NCBI GenBank assembly: GCA_018714405.1
Contig: DVNM01000020.1
Span: 36,668-100,667 of the forward strand
DNA: 64,000 nucleotides
Reading direction: 5' to 3'
Source of the DNA: Scybalenecus merdavium
Lineage (GTDB): Bacteria; Bacillota; Clostridia; Oscillospirales; Acutalibacteraceae
Numbering within the stretch: the stretch's first letter is position 1; each line of letters opens with the position of its first letter. The position numbers and the translations under genes were made by a program. The notes beneath the pieces were generated by a model. It had not been told where the DNA came from. It saw nothing but the letters and a program-made list of their open reading frames with translations, and did no database searches. This document shows, in pieces, positions 49,586-58,497 of this stretch.

Positions 49586-50089
49586 TTGAAAAATAAAAAA
49601 GCATTAAAATCAATTGTCTCCATTATTTTATTGTTTGGTGTTTTTACCGGGCTTTTCTATTTGATGGTTAACAGCAACGAGGAAATCACGCCGGTTCCTA
49701 GCGAGCAAGTGGAAGCCGCTTTAATAGAGGAAGACTTTGCAATTGAAAATCAAATTTCTGTTCCAAAAAATTCGCAGTATGCGGAATATGCAAAGACAGT
49801 AAGTGCAAAAAAAGACGATATCGTTATTAGCTTCTATGAATTTGATAACGACGATTATGCGAACGCAGTATATGACGAATTCCTTAGTGAATTTTATCAT
49901 TCACTTTATAGACCTGGGAATCGTATTGGAACAGAGGGCGGAAAAAATTATTTTTACTTTGTATGTGATGGGAATAACAGGTATTATGCATTAACCATGT
50001 GGGTTGGCAATACGGCAATTTGCGCTTATTGTAACATGGGAAATCAAGCCCCGATTACAAACGTGCTTTCTGCCATAAACTACATTTAA
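49586..50089 (+). CDS. Unrecognised membrane-anchored paralog of the preceding gene
   Basis: 167-residue AT-rich protein, TTG start behind AAAAGGAG. It has a single N-terminal membrane helix (about residues 8-28) and an extracytoplasmic domain. Shared landmarks with the preceding protein, in the same order, are SEQVEAALIEEDF, ISFYEFDNDDYANAVYDEF, RYYALTMWVGNTAICAYCN and VLSAINYI. It therefore corresponds to that protein's N-terminal two-thirds without the C-terminal helices. The pair probably arose by tandem duplication followed by loss or gain of the membrane part. Function unknown. Confidence 0.7.
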   Translation: MKNKKALKSIVSIILLFGVFTGLFYLMVNSNEEITPVPSEQVEAALIEEDFAIENQISVPKNSQYAEYAKTVSAKKDDIVISFYEFDNDDYANAVYDEFLSEFYHSLYRPGNRIGTEGGKNYFYFVCDGNNRYYALTMWVGNTAICAYCNMGNQAPITNVLSAINYI

Positions 50090-50124
50090 GCCTGCGTAAA
50101 AAGCAGAAAACTCACACAATATTT

Positions 50125-50159
50125 AAAAGGCGAAAGTTAAAAAAACTTTCGCCTTTTTT
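50125..50159. terminator. Bidirectional terminator at the island end
   Basis: AAAAGGCGAAAGTT / AACTTTCGCCTTTT stem with an A-rich loop and T6. It separates the island from the convergent fumarase gene. Confidence 0.9.
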
Positions 50160-50160
50160 C

Positions 50161-50691
50161 TTATGCTTTTTCAAAAAGATTGCCGCCGGAGCAGTCGATG
50201 GTCACGATCAGGGGAAAATGGTCGAACTGCAGGCGCTTGACCGACTCACAGCCGAGGTCGTCGTAAGCGATCACCTCGCAGGCAGTGATGCACTGCGCGG
50301 CAAGCGCGCCGGCGCCGCCAATGGCGCACATATAAATGGCGCCGTTGCGGCAAATCGCATCACAAACAGCAGGACTGCGCTGCCCTTTGCCGATCATGGC
50401 GACCACACCGCGGTCAAGCAGGAGCGGTGCGTAAGGATCCATACGGCCGGAAGTCGTGGGGCCGCAGGAACCGATGGGCAAACCGGCCGGTGCAGGCGTT
50501 GGCCCTGCGTAATAGATCACGGCGTCCTCCAGCGGGTACGGAAGCATTTCCCCCACCTCAATCGCATGGACGATGCGCTTGTGTGCGGCGTCGCGCGAAG
50601 TGTAGACCGTGCCGCTTAAAATCACCCGGTCGCCGGCTTTCAGCTGCGGCGCATATGCACGCAGCTGCGATGTATTCAGCTCATACTCCAT
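50161..50691 (-). CDS. Fumarate hydratase class I, beta subunit (FumA C-terminal type)
   Basis: 176-residue beta subunit of the iron-sulfur fumarase/tartrate dehydratase family, which interconverts malate and fumarate when joined to an alpha subunit. Family phrases are LKAGDRVILSGTVYTSRDAAHKR, AVIYYAGPTPAPAGLPIGSCGPTTSGRMDPYAP, VVAMIGKGQRS and GGAGALAAQCI. Length is normal. The alpha subunit, which carries the Fe-S cluster, is usually encoded directly upstream but is absent. Instead a 78-residue coiled-coil gene overlaps by 11 bp. The alpha gene must be elsewhere if the enzyme is functional. Tartrate dehydratase is the alternative. Confidence 0.88.
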   Translation of the reverse strand: MEYELNTSQLRAYAPQLKAGDRVILSGTVYTSRDAAHKRIVHAIEVGEMLPYPLEDAVIYYAGPTPAPAGLPIGSCGPTTSGRMDPYAPLLLDRGVVAMIGKGQRSPAVCDAICRNGAIYMCAIGGAGALAAQCITACEVIAYDDLGCESVKRLQFDHFPLIVTIDCSGGNLFEKA

Positions 50692-50917
50692 ACTTCTCTT
50701 CCATCTCTTTGAGCTGCTGTTTCAGCCTGGCGTTTTCCTCCTCCAGCGACTGAAGCAGCGCAATGTTCTGTGTGAGTTCACGCGAGGATTCCTTGACCAT
50801 AAAATCCAAATTGGAATTGACGATTTCCAGGCGCTGGCACTCAAAATTGGCATCTTCCAGCGCGGCCGTCAGCCTGGCCACTTCCTCTTTCAGTTTATCG
50901 GTATCGCTGTTAAACAT
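50681..50917 (-). CDS. Small coiled-coil protein
   Basis: 78 residues that are almost wholly heptad-patterned and charged (KLKEEVARLTAALEDANFECQRLEIVNSN, then SLEEENARLKQQLKEMEEKYG), so a cytoplasmic coiled coil is predicted. No membrane helix or signal is visible. It overlaps the fumarase beta gene by 11 bp and lies behind the terminator of the foldase gene, so it is coupled to fumarase expression. It is not a recognised family. It could be a structural adaptor or a ZapA/ZapB-like small coiled coil, but nothing specific supports either. Confidence 0.6.
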   Translation of the reverse strand: MFNSDTDKLKEEVARLTAALEDANFECQRLEIVNSNLDFMVKESSRELTQNIALLQSLEEENARLKQQLKEMEEKYGV

Positions 50918-50938
50918 AAATATCAGATCCTAAAAAGC

Positions 50939-50963
50939 AAGAGGCTGCCAAAAGCAGCCTCTT
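50939..50963 (-). terminator. Terminator of the upstream foldase gene
   Basis: AAGAGGCTGC / GCAGCCTCTT 10-bp stem with a CAAAA loop. Confidence 0.75.
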
Positions 50964-50971
50964 ATGCGCAC

Positions 50972-52765
50972 TTAGCCGCCAAAATCAATGTCGGTATCCT
51001 TTTCAAAGAATCTGGAGGCGAGCCAGTTGGTGTCGACCGTGTACTTTTCGTCCAGCGCATCGCTTGCCGACTGAGAATCGTCAGAAGCAAGCGCCTGCTG
51101 AGCCGTGTACTCCCACACAGGTGTGCCGGTCTGGCCGACAAAGTACATGATGTGGTAACCGTACTGCGACTGCACAATGGCCGTGTCGCCGGTTTTTCTG
51201 GCCGAATCAAAGCACCAGTTGCCGAAGTTGCTGACCATCTGGCCTGGGTAAACATTTTCGTAAAGACCGCCGTCTTCGGCACTGCCGTCAGACGAGTTTT
51301 CCTGCGCAAGCGTTGCAAAGCTGTCCTCTGTAGCGTCGCCGTTTTGCCACTGCTGCAGCACAGACTGTGCTTTTTCATAAGCGGCTGACCACTGGTCAGC
51401 TGTGGCGTCGCTTGCCGTGCCGCTCTCGGTCTCGGGCGCGATCAGGATATGGCGAACGTTAACGGTCTGCACATCCGAAAGGGAGACCGGAGAAATCACA
51501 TAAACGACCGTTGTGCTGAAGCGGGCGGTGTCGCCAGCCTTGCGGTCCGTGCTGAAGAGCCAGTCCAGGCCCTCGCTGTTGCCGTCCTCATCGGCATCGG
51601 CCAGCGCGTAAGCATTGCTGGAATTTTCCAGCATGGAACGCGTGGCATAAAGTTCCTGCGTGTTGTGCGGGTCTGCGTTCAGCATTTTGTCAAGGTCAGA
51701 AGAAGAATACTGCACAGCGAGGTCGGCAAAATTGGAGCCGTCAGCTGCCAGTGCGCTTTCAAACGCCTGGGCGTCTTCCTCGCTGTCAGCCTCGAAAATA
51801 CGCACGCTGACCGTTTCAAGCTCACTTCTGTGTTCATTCAGATACGCATCATAATCTTCCTGCGTGTAAGTTTCCGCCTGCGTATCCGACAAAGAATCGG
51901 AGTAATTCTGTGCGATATAGGAAACGGTCATTTCGTGGGTGAACACGCTTTCCGTTACGCCCTTGCCCATGGCCTGCACCAGATAGGCCGACAGGGTGTA
52001 GCCATAGCTCTGCGCCTGCGTTCTGTACTGGTCAAGTGCATCGTCCAGCTCCGCCTGCTGGTCTTCTGTGATCGAAGGCTCTTTGCCGTCGTTGGCCTTA
52101 ACTGCCTCGTTGTAATACATGTAATTGGTGCGGATGGTGTCGAGCGTTTCCTGCTGGATGCGTTCGAGCCAGGTGATCTCCTTACTGTCATCATCCGGGT
52201 CCGTCGTCATCTGTGAAGAAAGCTTTTTGCTAAAGTCCACATCCATACCGTAGTCGGCCGCGTTGAGGCCGTAGGTCTCATACTGGCTGGCAAGAGATTT
52301 GTAATTGTTGTATACGGTTGCAAAATAGTAGTTGTACTGACCGAGCGAGACTTTGATTTTGTCCGTGCCATCGGTAACGGTTGCCACCGTCATGTTGTTG
52401 AACGTGCCCAGATAGGCCAGAAAACCGTTGCGCACAGCGCCGGTCGCCACATAGGTGCAAAGCAGCGCAACGACCACAACGACCGTAACGACCCACGCAA
52501 CCACCTTTTTGGCTTTTTTGGAAAGACCGTGACCCGAGCGGCCCTGTTCGAGCGCTCTGAGTTTTGCTTTGATCTTTTCCTTTTGCGCGTCGGTCTCAGC
52601 CTTTTCAAGCTGGGCGTTCAAGGCCTCTTTTTTCTTGTCGTAGCGCGCCTTTGCCTTTGCAGCACGCTTCTGTTTCGCTGCGGCAGCTTTTGCACTTTTG
52701 GAATGCTGAGCGCTGCTGGCGCCGCCGCTGACCAGCAGATCTTCATCAAGTTGTTTTTTTGCCAT
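50972..52765 (-). CDS. PpiC/PrsA-type peptidylprolyl isomerase, membrane-anchored
   Basis: 597-residue surface foldase. The N-terminal 85 residues are cytoplasmic, strongly Lys/Ala-rich and probably coiled coil. One membrane helix follows (about 87-109, VVAWVVTVVVVVALLCTYVATGA). A long SurA-like helical region with an IRTNYMYYNEAV segment precedes a parvulin rotamase domain near residues 440-565 (VNVRHILIAPET, NSSDGSAEDGGLYENVYPGQMV, QYGYHIMYFVG). It would help fold secreted proteins. It is a paralog of the next gene upstream and has its own promoter (TTGTAA, 17 bp, TAAAAT). Confidence 0.85.
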   Translation of the reverse strand: MAKKQLDEDLLVSGGASSAQHSKSAKAAAAKQKRAAKAKARYDKKKEALNAQLEKAETDAQKEKIKAKLRALEQGRSGHGLSKKAKKVVAWVVTVVVVVALLCTYVATGAVRNGFLAYLGTFNNMTVATVTDGTDKIKVSLGQYNYYFATVYNNYKSLASQYETYGLNAADYGMDVDFSKKLSSQMTTDPDDDSKEITWLERIQQETLDTIRTNYMYYNEAVKANDGKEPSITEDQQAELDDALDQYRTQAQSYGYTLSAYLVQAMGKGVTESVFTHEMTVSYIAQNYSDSLSDTQAETYTQEDYDAYLNEHRSELETVSVRIFEADSEEDAQAFESALAADGSNFADLAVQYSSSDLDKMLNADPHNTQELYATRSMLENSSNAYALADADEDGNSEGLDWLFSTDRKAGDTARFSTTVVYVISPVSLSDVQTVNVRHILIAPETESGTASDATADQWSAAYEKAQSVLQQWQNGDATEDSFATLAQENSSDGSAEDGGLYENVYPGQMVSNFGNWCFDSARKTGDTAIVQSQYGYHIMYFVGQTGTPVWEYTAQQALASDDSQSASDALDEKYTVDTNWLASRFFEKDTDIDFGG

Positions 52766-52868
52766 ATTTATTTCTTCCTTAATTTATAGTTTTCTATGCT
52801 ATTTTACAATATATCGGTTCACTTTACAAGAGAAAAATCTGTTTTTCTGCTATAAATCACAACGCGGT

Positions 52869-54662
52869 TCAATTACTGCTCAGCGAGGAATCCGCCGCCG
52901 GGTCCAGACTGGTCACCTTGGAAAACGCCGGGCCGTAGCTGAGAGGCATCGTGTGGATAAACGACTGCTCCTGTTCAGCCAAAATGTCGTTTTGTGCATC
53001 GAAAACATAGCTTGGCGCTTTTTGCACAAAATACATGATATGGTAACCGTAGTTGGACTGTACGATACCGGTATCGCCATACTGTCTGGAATCGTCCATC
53101 GCCCAGTCTTCAAACGCGCTGACCATCTGGCCGGCCTGCACGCCGGAATAAAGGCCACCGTAGGAAGCGGCAGTATCTTTAGAATACTCGTTGGCCAGTT
53201 TCGCAAACGAAAGCTCTGTTTTGTCACCGGCTTCGTATTCGGCCAGAACCTTTTCTGCCTCAGACTCGGCCGCAGCCCACTGCGCATCTGTAAACGCCTG
53301 TGTGCCGGTGGTGCTGTCTGTACTGTCCGTATCGTCATCGCTTTCCGGCCGGATCAGAATGTGGCGCACTGAATAAAGCTCTTCTTCATTCAGCTGCGGT
53401 TCACCGAGTTTAATGACCGCATAGATCAAAGAATCTGCTTCCGAAACCACATAATTGGTATCGTTGATTTCCGTATCGCCGCTGAACAGCCAGTCAATGA
53501 TCTCGCTTTCCCATACCGTATCATCACGCGACATCTGGTTTTCGATGTTATTTTCGATCTCTGCCACAGCCTCTTCTTCGGACACCGAATAATATGTAAC
53601 ATATTGATCTACAAGCTCGCTGCAAAGCGTGGGGATCAGCGCACGGAAAGAAGCAAAATCCGTTACGCCGGACAGTGCCTCTTCCACCGCGTCGACCGCC
53701 TGCTGCTTTGCGTCGTCACTGGTGGAATCATAAGAAATCTGCAAATAAGCAAACGGCACCTGCTGATAGTCGCTTTCGTGTTCATCCAACCAGGTTTGCA
53801 GCGTGTCGTCCGACACTTTGGCATCGACCAGATAATCGTTATAATAAGCGCGGGCAACATACATCTGGGTCAAGTACTTTTCATACGTTGCAATGCCGCA
53901 GAATTCGCCGTACATTTCCTGTGCGTATTCATCGGCCGAGCGACCTTCGGAGGACGCCGCTTCTTTCAGAGAAGTAATGGCCACGTCAATATCATTTTTA
54001 TCGTCATCATCGAGCGTGTAGCCGTGCCGGATTGCCTCGGTATAATACGAAATGACATATTCGATCTGCTCCACTGTCTCTTGCTGGATACGTTCTTCCC
54101 ATGTAATGGTTTTGCCGTCAGCATCCTGCGTATCCTCACTGAGATCCAGATAGCCCTGAGAAGCGTAGCTGACGTAATTATTATAAAGAGTATTATAATA
54201 ACAATTATACATACCGACGCTGATGTCCTCATCGCCGATCGTCAGTGCAACGTTGCCGGGGTTCATCTTTTCCTGTGTATTCGGCTTTGTGTAGTAATTG
54301 TAGCCGAGCAAACCGATCACCACAAAAAGGGCCAGCGTCACGATGGCAACCATGACGAACTTGAACACATCCGTATTGACCGTGATCTGCTTTTCGTTGG
54401 AATAGCCGGGCTGGTAATCCGGCTGCTGTTCAAGTGTTGGTGAAGAAATTTCGATTTTTGAATTTTTAGAATCAAAAATAATGCTGCGCGAAACAGAGGG
54501 CGCCTCTGCCTCGAACTGCCAGTCGTCATTTTCCTCATACTGCACGTTCCCCGGGTCATAGGCCGTAGAAGGCTTTTCAGCCGTTTCCGTTGGCTCTGCC
54601 GGCTGTGCAGTTTCTTGCGTATCCGGCGCAGCGCCGGCATGCTTTTTTTCGTTTTCGTCCAT
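52869..54662 (-). CDS. PpiC/PrsA-type peptidylprolyl isomerase, membrane-anchored
   Basis: 597-residue paralog of the neighbouring foldase. An acidic, proline-rich cytoplasmic N-terminus of about 100 residues is followed by one membrane helix (near 105-128, FVMVAIVTLALFVVIGLLGYNYY). A SurA-like chaperone region comes next, then a parvulin domain near 440-560 with YSVRHILIRPES, YSKDTAASYGGLYSGVQAGQMVSAF and NYGYHIMYFVQ. ATG 54662 is chosen, 7 nt after GAGGTG; a GTG two codons earlier overlaps that site. The oppositely charged N-termini of the two paralogs (basic versus acidic) may reflect different partners. Confidence 0.85.
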   Translation of the reverse strand: MDENEKKHAGAAPDTQETAQPAEPTETAEKPSTAYDPGNVQYEENDDWQFEAEAPSVSRSIIFDSKNSKIEISSPTLEQQPDYQPGYSNEKQITVNTDVFKFVMVAIVTLALFVVIGLLGYNYYTKPNTQEKMNPGNVALTIGDEDISVGMYNCYYNTLYNNYVSYASQGYLDLSEDTQDADGKTITWEERIQQETVEQIEYVISYYTEAIRHGYTLDDDDKNDIDVAITSLKEAASSEGRSADEYAQEMYGEFCGIATYEKYLTQMYVARAYYNDYLVDAKVSDDTLQTWLDEHESDYQQVPFAYLQISYDSTSDDAKQQAVDAVEEALSGVTDFASFRALIPTLCSELVDQYVTYYSVSEEEAVAEIENNIENQMSRDDTVWESEIIDWLFSGDTEINDTNYVVSEADSLIYAVIKLGEPQLNEEELYSVRHILIRPESDDDTDSTDSTTGTQAFTDAQWAAAESEAEKVLAEYEAGDKTELSFAKLANEYSKDTAASYGGLYSGVQAGQMVSAFEDWAMDDSRQYGDTGIVQSNYGYHIMYFVQKAPSYVFDAQNDILAEQEQSFIHTMPLSYGPAFSKVTSLDPAADSSLSSN

Positions 54663-54708
54663 GTTCACACCTCATTTTTTCGCAGTCTTCAAAAAGACAC
54701 CTGCAAGC

Positions 54709-54737
54709 ATTATACAATATCCAGTCATCATTTTCAA
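54709..54737 (-). promoter_or_regulatory. Promoter of the first foldase gene
   Basis: On the minus strand TTGAAA (54732-54737), 17 bp, perfect TATAAT (54709-54714). Confidence 0.75.
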
Positions 54738-54847
54738 GACTTGCCGTTTAGTTTGTTCCTTGCAGCTGTGAACACGCTGTAAATTTTCCTGAGAGGATTT
54801 TAACATTTTGCCACAGAATCTGAAACCGGCTGTGGCTGAAATTTCTA

Positions 54848-54876
54848 TTGCAAAACAGGACAACTTGTAGTATTAT
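54848..54876 (+). promoter_or_regulatory. Promoter of the O-antigen-ligase-like gene
   Basis: TTGCAA (54848-54853), 17 bp, TATTAT (54871-54876), about 50 bp before the start. Confidence 0.6.
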
Positions 54877-54924
54877 GTTGTCATGTATTGTGAAGTTGTG
54901 TGCAACATGTGAAAGGAAATGCCA

Positions 54925-56346
54925 ATGAAAGAAAAACTGGACTACGCGCAATCCGCGTATAAAAAGGATCCGGCATGGGCGTGGCTTATTTTTACGCTTT
55001 CTTCCTTTTTCATACTGCCGGAGTACATATCGCCATTTATTCTGTTTATTGCGTTTATTATTTTTAAAGTTCAGTGGTCAAAAGAAAAGAAAAAAGCGCG
55101 CGTCGGCACCATCGGCAAAATTGAACTTTGTATGATGTGCTACATGATGCTCAGCGCCCTGTGGTCAGACACCATTATGGACAGCATTGCCATGGCGGCA
55201 CTGTGGTTCGGCATGTTCCTGATACAGGTCATGATCTTCAACCTGGCGCGCACAAAAGAGCGCATAGACACACTGCTCAAAAGCATCGTTTTCGGCGCGT
55301 CTATGAACGGATTGCTGGCGTCGCTTCAAATCGTTAGCTACATGCTGTATGACCGCGAGGTCATTGCAAAAGACTGGGTACTGGTAACACCGTTTTACAA
55401 AGTGCTGGACAAAGCCGTGTACTCTGCCCTGCCCTTTAAGATCATGACCAACACGTTTGACGACCGAGCAAGCGGCTTTTTCTCCAACCCAAACCTTTTG
55501 GCGACGCTTTTGGTCATTTCGTTTCCTATTTCCATCTATCTTCTGATCAACGCCAAATCAAAGCGCAACAAAGTGCTTTACTACGCCGCGAACATTTTGA
55601 TCACCTGCGGCATCAGCGCAACCATGTCGCGTGCCGGCTGTGTGATCGCACTGGGCGGCTGGATCCTGCTGTTTGTGCTGCTCGTCAAGAAATCTGTGCG
55701 CGATTTGATCTCGGTCGGCATTCCGGCCTTTGCCGTACTGATCGCCTCCATCCTAACGCGATACGGGCTGATCTTTCAGGACAATGACACCGCCGTAACC
55801 ACCATTGTGGGTGCCGCTACGACCGGCGAGGCACGAAAATCCTCAGCCACACATTTTGAAATTTGGCAGTCGGTCATCGACTACCTTGGCGACCACATCG
55901 ATGTCTTTTTATTCGGCAACGGATTCGGATGTGAAGGCACTTCCAACGTACTGCACTCTGTATACGACCTAAGCAAGCCGCACGCGCACAACTTTATTCT
56001 GGAATTTTGGATGGAAATTGGCCTGATTGGCGTGATTTTTATTCTGGCGATCATCATTATGGCGGTGCGCCGCATGGTGGAGATCAACGCCGACACGACA
56101 AAAAAATACAGCCTGATGGTGTGCATGACGACCTCACTGCTGATCTTTTTTGGGTTTGGCCTGACCGACTACATTTTCGGTTCACCGAAACAGATATTTA
56201 TGCTGATGATGCTGCTTGGACTGATCCAGGCGATCTATTACACCTATAACGGCGCAGAAATGAAAAACTTTGACGACCTAAAACAGGCGCTGCAAAGGGC
56301 GTTTAAAAACGGCACCAGAAAAAGCAAGCGCGTACATCTAAAATAA
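54925..56346 (+). CDS. O-antigen ligase / Wzy family membrane protein
   Basis: 473-residue polytopic membrane protein with about eleven hydrophobic segments. The Wzy_C hallmark is the large loop around residues 290-355, with TTGEARKSSATHFEIWQSVIDYLGDHIDVFLFGNGFG and SKPHAHNFILEFWMEIGLIG, carrying the conserved Arg and His used by glycan ligases and polymerases. In Gram-positives such proteins polymerise or attach capsular, teichoic or other surface glycans. ATG 54925 is chosen, 8 nt after AAAGGA; ATG 54919 is too close. It stands alone rather than in a glycan cluster, so the substrate is unknown. Confidence 0.85.
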   Translation: MKEKLDYAQSAYKKDPAWAWLIFTLSSFFILPEYISPFILFIAFIIFKVQWSKEKKKARVGTIGKIELCMMCYMMLSALWSDTIMDSIAMAALWFGMFLIQVMIFNLARTKERIDTLLKSIVFGASMNGLLASLQIVSYMLYDREVIAKDWVLVTPFYKVLDKAVYSALPFKIMTNTFDDRASGFFSNPNLLATLLVISFPISIYLLINAKSKRNKVLYYAANILITCGISATMSRAGCVIALGGWILLFVLLVKKSVRDLISVGIPAFAVLIASILTRYGLIFQDNDTAVTTIVGAATTGEARKSSATHFEIWQSVIDYLGDHIDVFLFGNGFGCEGTSNVLHSVYDLSKPHAHNFILEFWMEIGLIGVIFILAIIIMAVRRMVEINADTTKKYSLMVCMTTSLLIFFGFGLTDYIFGSPKQIFMLMMLLGLIQAIYYTYNGAEMKNFDDLKQALQRAFKNGTRKSKRVHLK

Positions 56347-56348
56347 GC

Positions 56349-56379
56349 AAAAGCCCTGCAAAAACTGCAGGGCTTTTTT
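56349..56379 (+). terminator. Terminator of the O-antigen-ligase-like gene
   Basis: AAAAGCCCTGCA / TGCAGGGCTTTT stem followed by T6. Confidence 0.92.
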
Positions 56380-56396
56380 CATGGCGGGCACACAAA

Positions 56397-56423
56397 AACC
56401 CCGGCACAAATTGTGCCGGGGTT
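56397..56423 (-). terminator. Terminator of the cmk-plsC-ispH/rpsA operon
   Basis: AACCCCGGCACAA / TTGTGCCGGGGTT 13-bp stem followed on the minus strand by T5. Confidence 0.9.
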
Positions 56424-56445
56424 ATGTACGTGAAACGTATTGGCT

Positions 56446-58497
56446 TTATTCGGCGTCCTCGTCGGACTGAAGGGCTTCGATCACTTCGTCGTCATCGTTC
56501 AGAAGCGCCTTCATGGAAAGGCTGACGTGCTTTTTGTCGAAGTCGATGCCGATGATGCGGAATTTGACTTCATCGCCGACTTTCAGAACATCCGCAGGCG
56601 TCTTGACACGCTCGTTGGAAATTTCAGAAACGTGGATCAGACCCTGGATGCCGGGAATGACCGTGGCAAAAGCACCGAAAGTCGTGATACCGGTAATGGT
56701 GCCGGTAAGGTCTGTGCCGACCGGGTAATCACGCTTCAGGATCTCCCACGGATTGTCCTCTGTCTTCTTGTAGCTGAAGGAAATGCGGTCGTTGTCCAGC
56801 GACTTCACAGTAACTTCCACTGTGTCGCCGACATTCACAACCTCAGACGGATGCTTGATGCGCGTCCAGGAAAGCTCGGAAATGTGGATCATGCCGACTA
56901 CGCCGCCAATGTCCACAAACGCACCGTAGCTGGTCAGAGATTTGACAACGCCGGTGTACTTGTCGCCGACTTTCATTTCGGCAAGCAGCGCTTCTTTTCT
57001 GGCTTTTCTCTCGGCGTTCAGCACAGCCTTGATAGAACCTTTGGCTCTTCTTCTCTGGTTGTTTACATCAATGATTTTGAACTTAACGGTCTGGCCAACC
57101 AGTGTGGAAAGGTCTTCGTTGCGGGAAAGGCCGGAAAGTGCAGCCGGAATGAACACGGTCGTGCCCTTGGTTGCCACAACGATACCGCCGCGCACAACTT
57201 TGGTCACTTCACCCTCCAGCACTTCGTCGGCTTCGTAAGCGGCCACAACGTCGTTCCAGCCTTTCATGGAGTCAAACAGACGCTTGGACAGCTTCAGGAC
57301 GCCGTCCTGGTCGTCGGTCTTCATGATGACAAGATCAAGCTCGTCACCGACGGAAACAACATCGCTGCACTTGTCGATATGCTGTGCGCTAAGATCGTCA
57401 AGCGCGATCACGCCGGTGTGCTTTCTGCCGTGGATGTCCACGAAAACCTCTGTGTTGGTCACATTCACAACCGTACCGCGCACGATTTTGCTGTTGTCGT
57501 TTTCACCGAAAGATGCTTCGAGCATCTCTTCAAAGGACGCCTCACCATCAGCAGATGCTTCAACAGCAGGCTCAGCAGCCTTTTCAGCATGATCTGCTGT
57601 CTCCACAACTTCTTCAGTGACGGCTGAAGTTGTTTCAACTTCCTTTTCAATTTTTTCTTCGGACATGGAATTGAGTACCTCCTTGATTATCCCCGCAGGC
57701 GTTGATGCACCCGCAGTAACACCTATAGCGGCATACGAGGATAAATCAATATCTTTCAACTCATCGACCGTTTCAATGAGAAAAGTTTTCGCATTTTCCT
57801 TGCATACATCTCGTAATTTACAGGTGTTAGAACTATGCCGGCCGCCGATCACAAGCATAGCGTCGCATTCCTTGGAAAGTTCAGCGGCTTCTGCCTGCCT
57901 CTCGGCCGTTGCACTGCATATTGTATCAAAAATTTCGCAGTTTGTACATACCTTTTTAAGAAATTTCTTGCAATTTTCCCATTCTTTTTTGCTGAAAGTG
58001 GTCTGAGAAACACAAATCAGATGTGCAGAATCTGCCAAATCGTTGTTTTTTAAGATATTTTCGAGTTCCTGTGCATTTTTAAACACAAAAGAGGAAGCGC
58101 CGCAGTAGCTGCGGATGCCCTGCACTTCCGGGTGCTTTTCGTCGCCTGCAATCAGCACTGCCGTACCATCCGGCTGATTCTGCACAATGCGGTGGATCTT
58201 CTGCACGAACGGGCAGGTGGCATTGGCGTATTTTATCTTTCTGCCGGCGAGCGCATCCATCACATCTTTGGGTACGCCGTGCGTACGCACAATGACCGTG
58301 TACCCCTCGGGCGCCTCGGCAACGTCGTCAATGATCTTCACGCCGCGCGCCGCAAGATCCGCAACCAGCTGCGGATTGTGGATGATCGGCCCAAGCGTAC
58401 AGACCTTTTCCCCTTTTTCAAGCAAAGCATACACAAGCTGCACCGCACGGTCCACACCAAAGCAGAACCCGGCGGTTTTGGCAAGACGAACTGTCAC
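56446..58497 (-). CDS. ispH: IspH-RpsA fusion: HMBPP reductase joined to ribosomal protein S1
   Basis: 683-residue two-part protein. Residues 1 to about 280 are 4-hydroxy-3-methylbut-2-enyl diphosphate reductase, the last step of the MEP isoprenoid pathway. Its three [4Fe-4S] cysteines lie in GFCFGVDRAV, NATCPFVQKIH and DTICSATAERQ, and the substrate motifs RTHGVP and SSNT are present. An acidic Glu/Ala-rich linker (about 285-335) leads to four S1 RNA-binding repeats (about 338-405, 425-490, 510-580 and 597-665), as in ribosomal protein S1. Such fusions are known from Clostridia. GTG 58497 is chosen, 7 nt after GGGAGG and overlapping the plsC stop as GTGA. Confidence 0.95.
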   Translation of the reverse strand: MTVRLAKTAGFCFGVDRAVQLVYALLEKGEKVCTLGPIIHNPQLVADLAARGVKIIDDVAEAPEGYTVIVRTHGVPKDVMDALAGRKIKYANATCPFVQKIHRIVQNQPDGTAVLIAGDEKHPEVQGIRSYCGASSFVFKNAQELENILKNNDLADSAHLICVSQTTFSKKEWENCKKFLKKVCTNCEIFDTICSATAERQAEAAELSKECDAMLVIGGRHSSNTCKLRDVCKENAKTFLIETVDELKDIDLSSYAAIGVTAGASTPAGIIKEVLNSMSEEKIEKEVETTSAVTEEVVETADHAEKAAEPAVEASADGEASFEEMLEASFGENDNSKIVRGTVVNVTNTEVFVDIHGRKHTGVIALDDLSAQHIDKCSDVVSVGDELDLVIMKTDDQDGVLKLSKRLFDSMKGWNDVVAAYEADEVLEGEVTKVVRGGIVVATKGTTVFIPAALSGLSRNEDLSTLVGQTVKFKIIDVNNQRRRAKGSIKAVLNAERKARKEALLAEMKVGDKYTGVVKSLTSYGAFVDIGGVVGMIHISELSWTRIKHPSEVVNVGDTVEVTVKSLDNDRISFSYKKTEDNPWEILKRDYPVGTDLTGTITGITTFGAFATVIPGIQGLIHVSEISNERVKTPADVLKVGDEVKFRIIGIDFDKKHVSLSMKALLNDDDEVIEALQSDEDAE

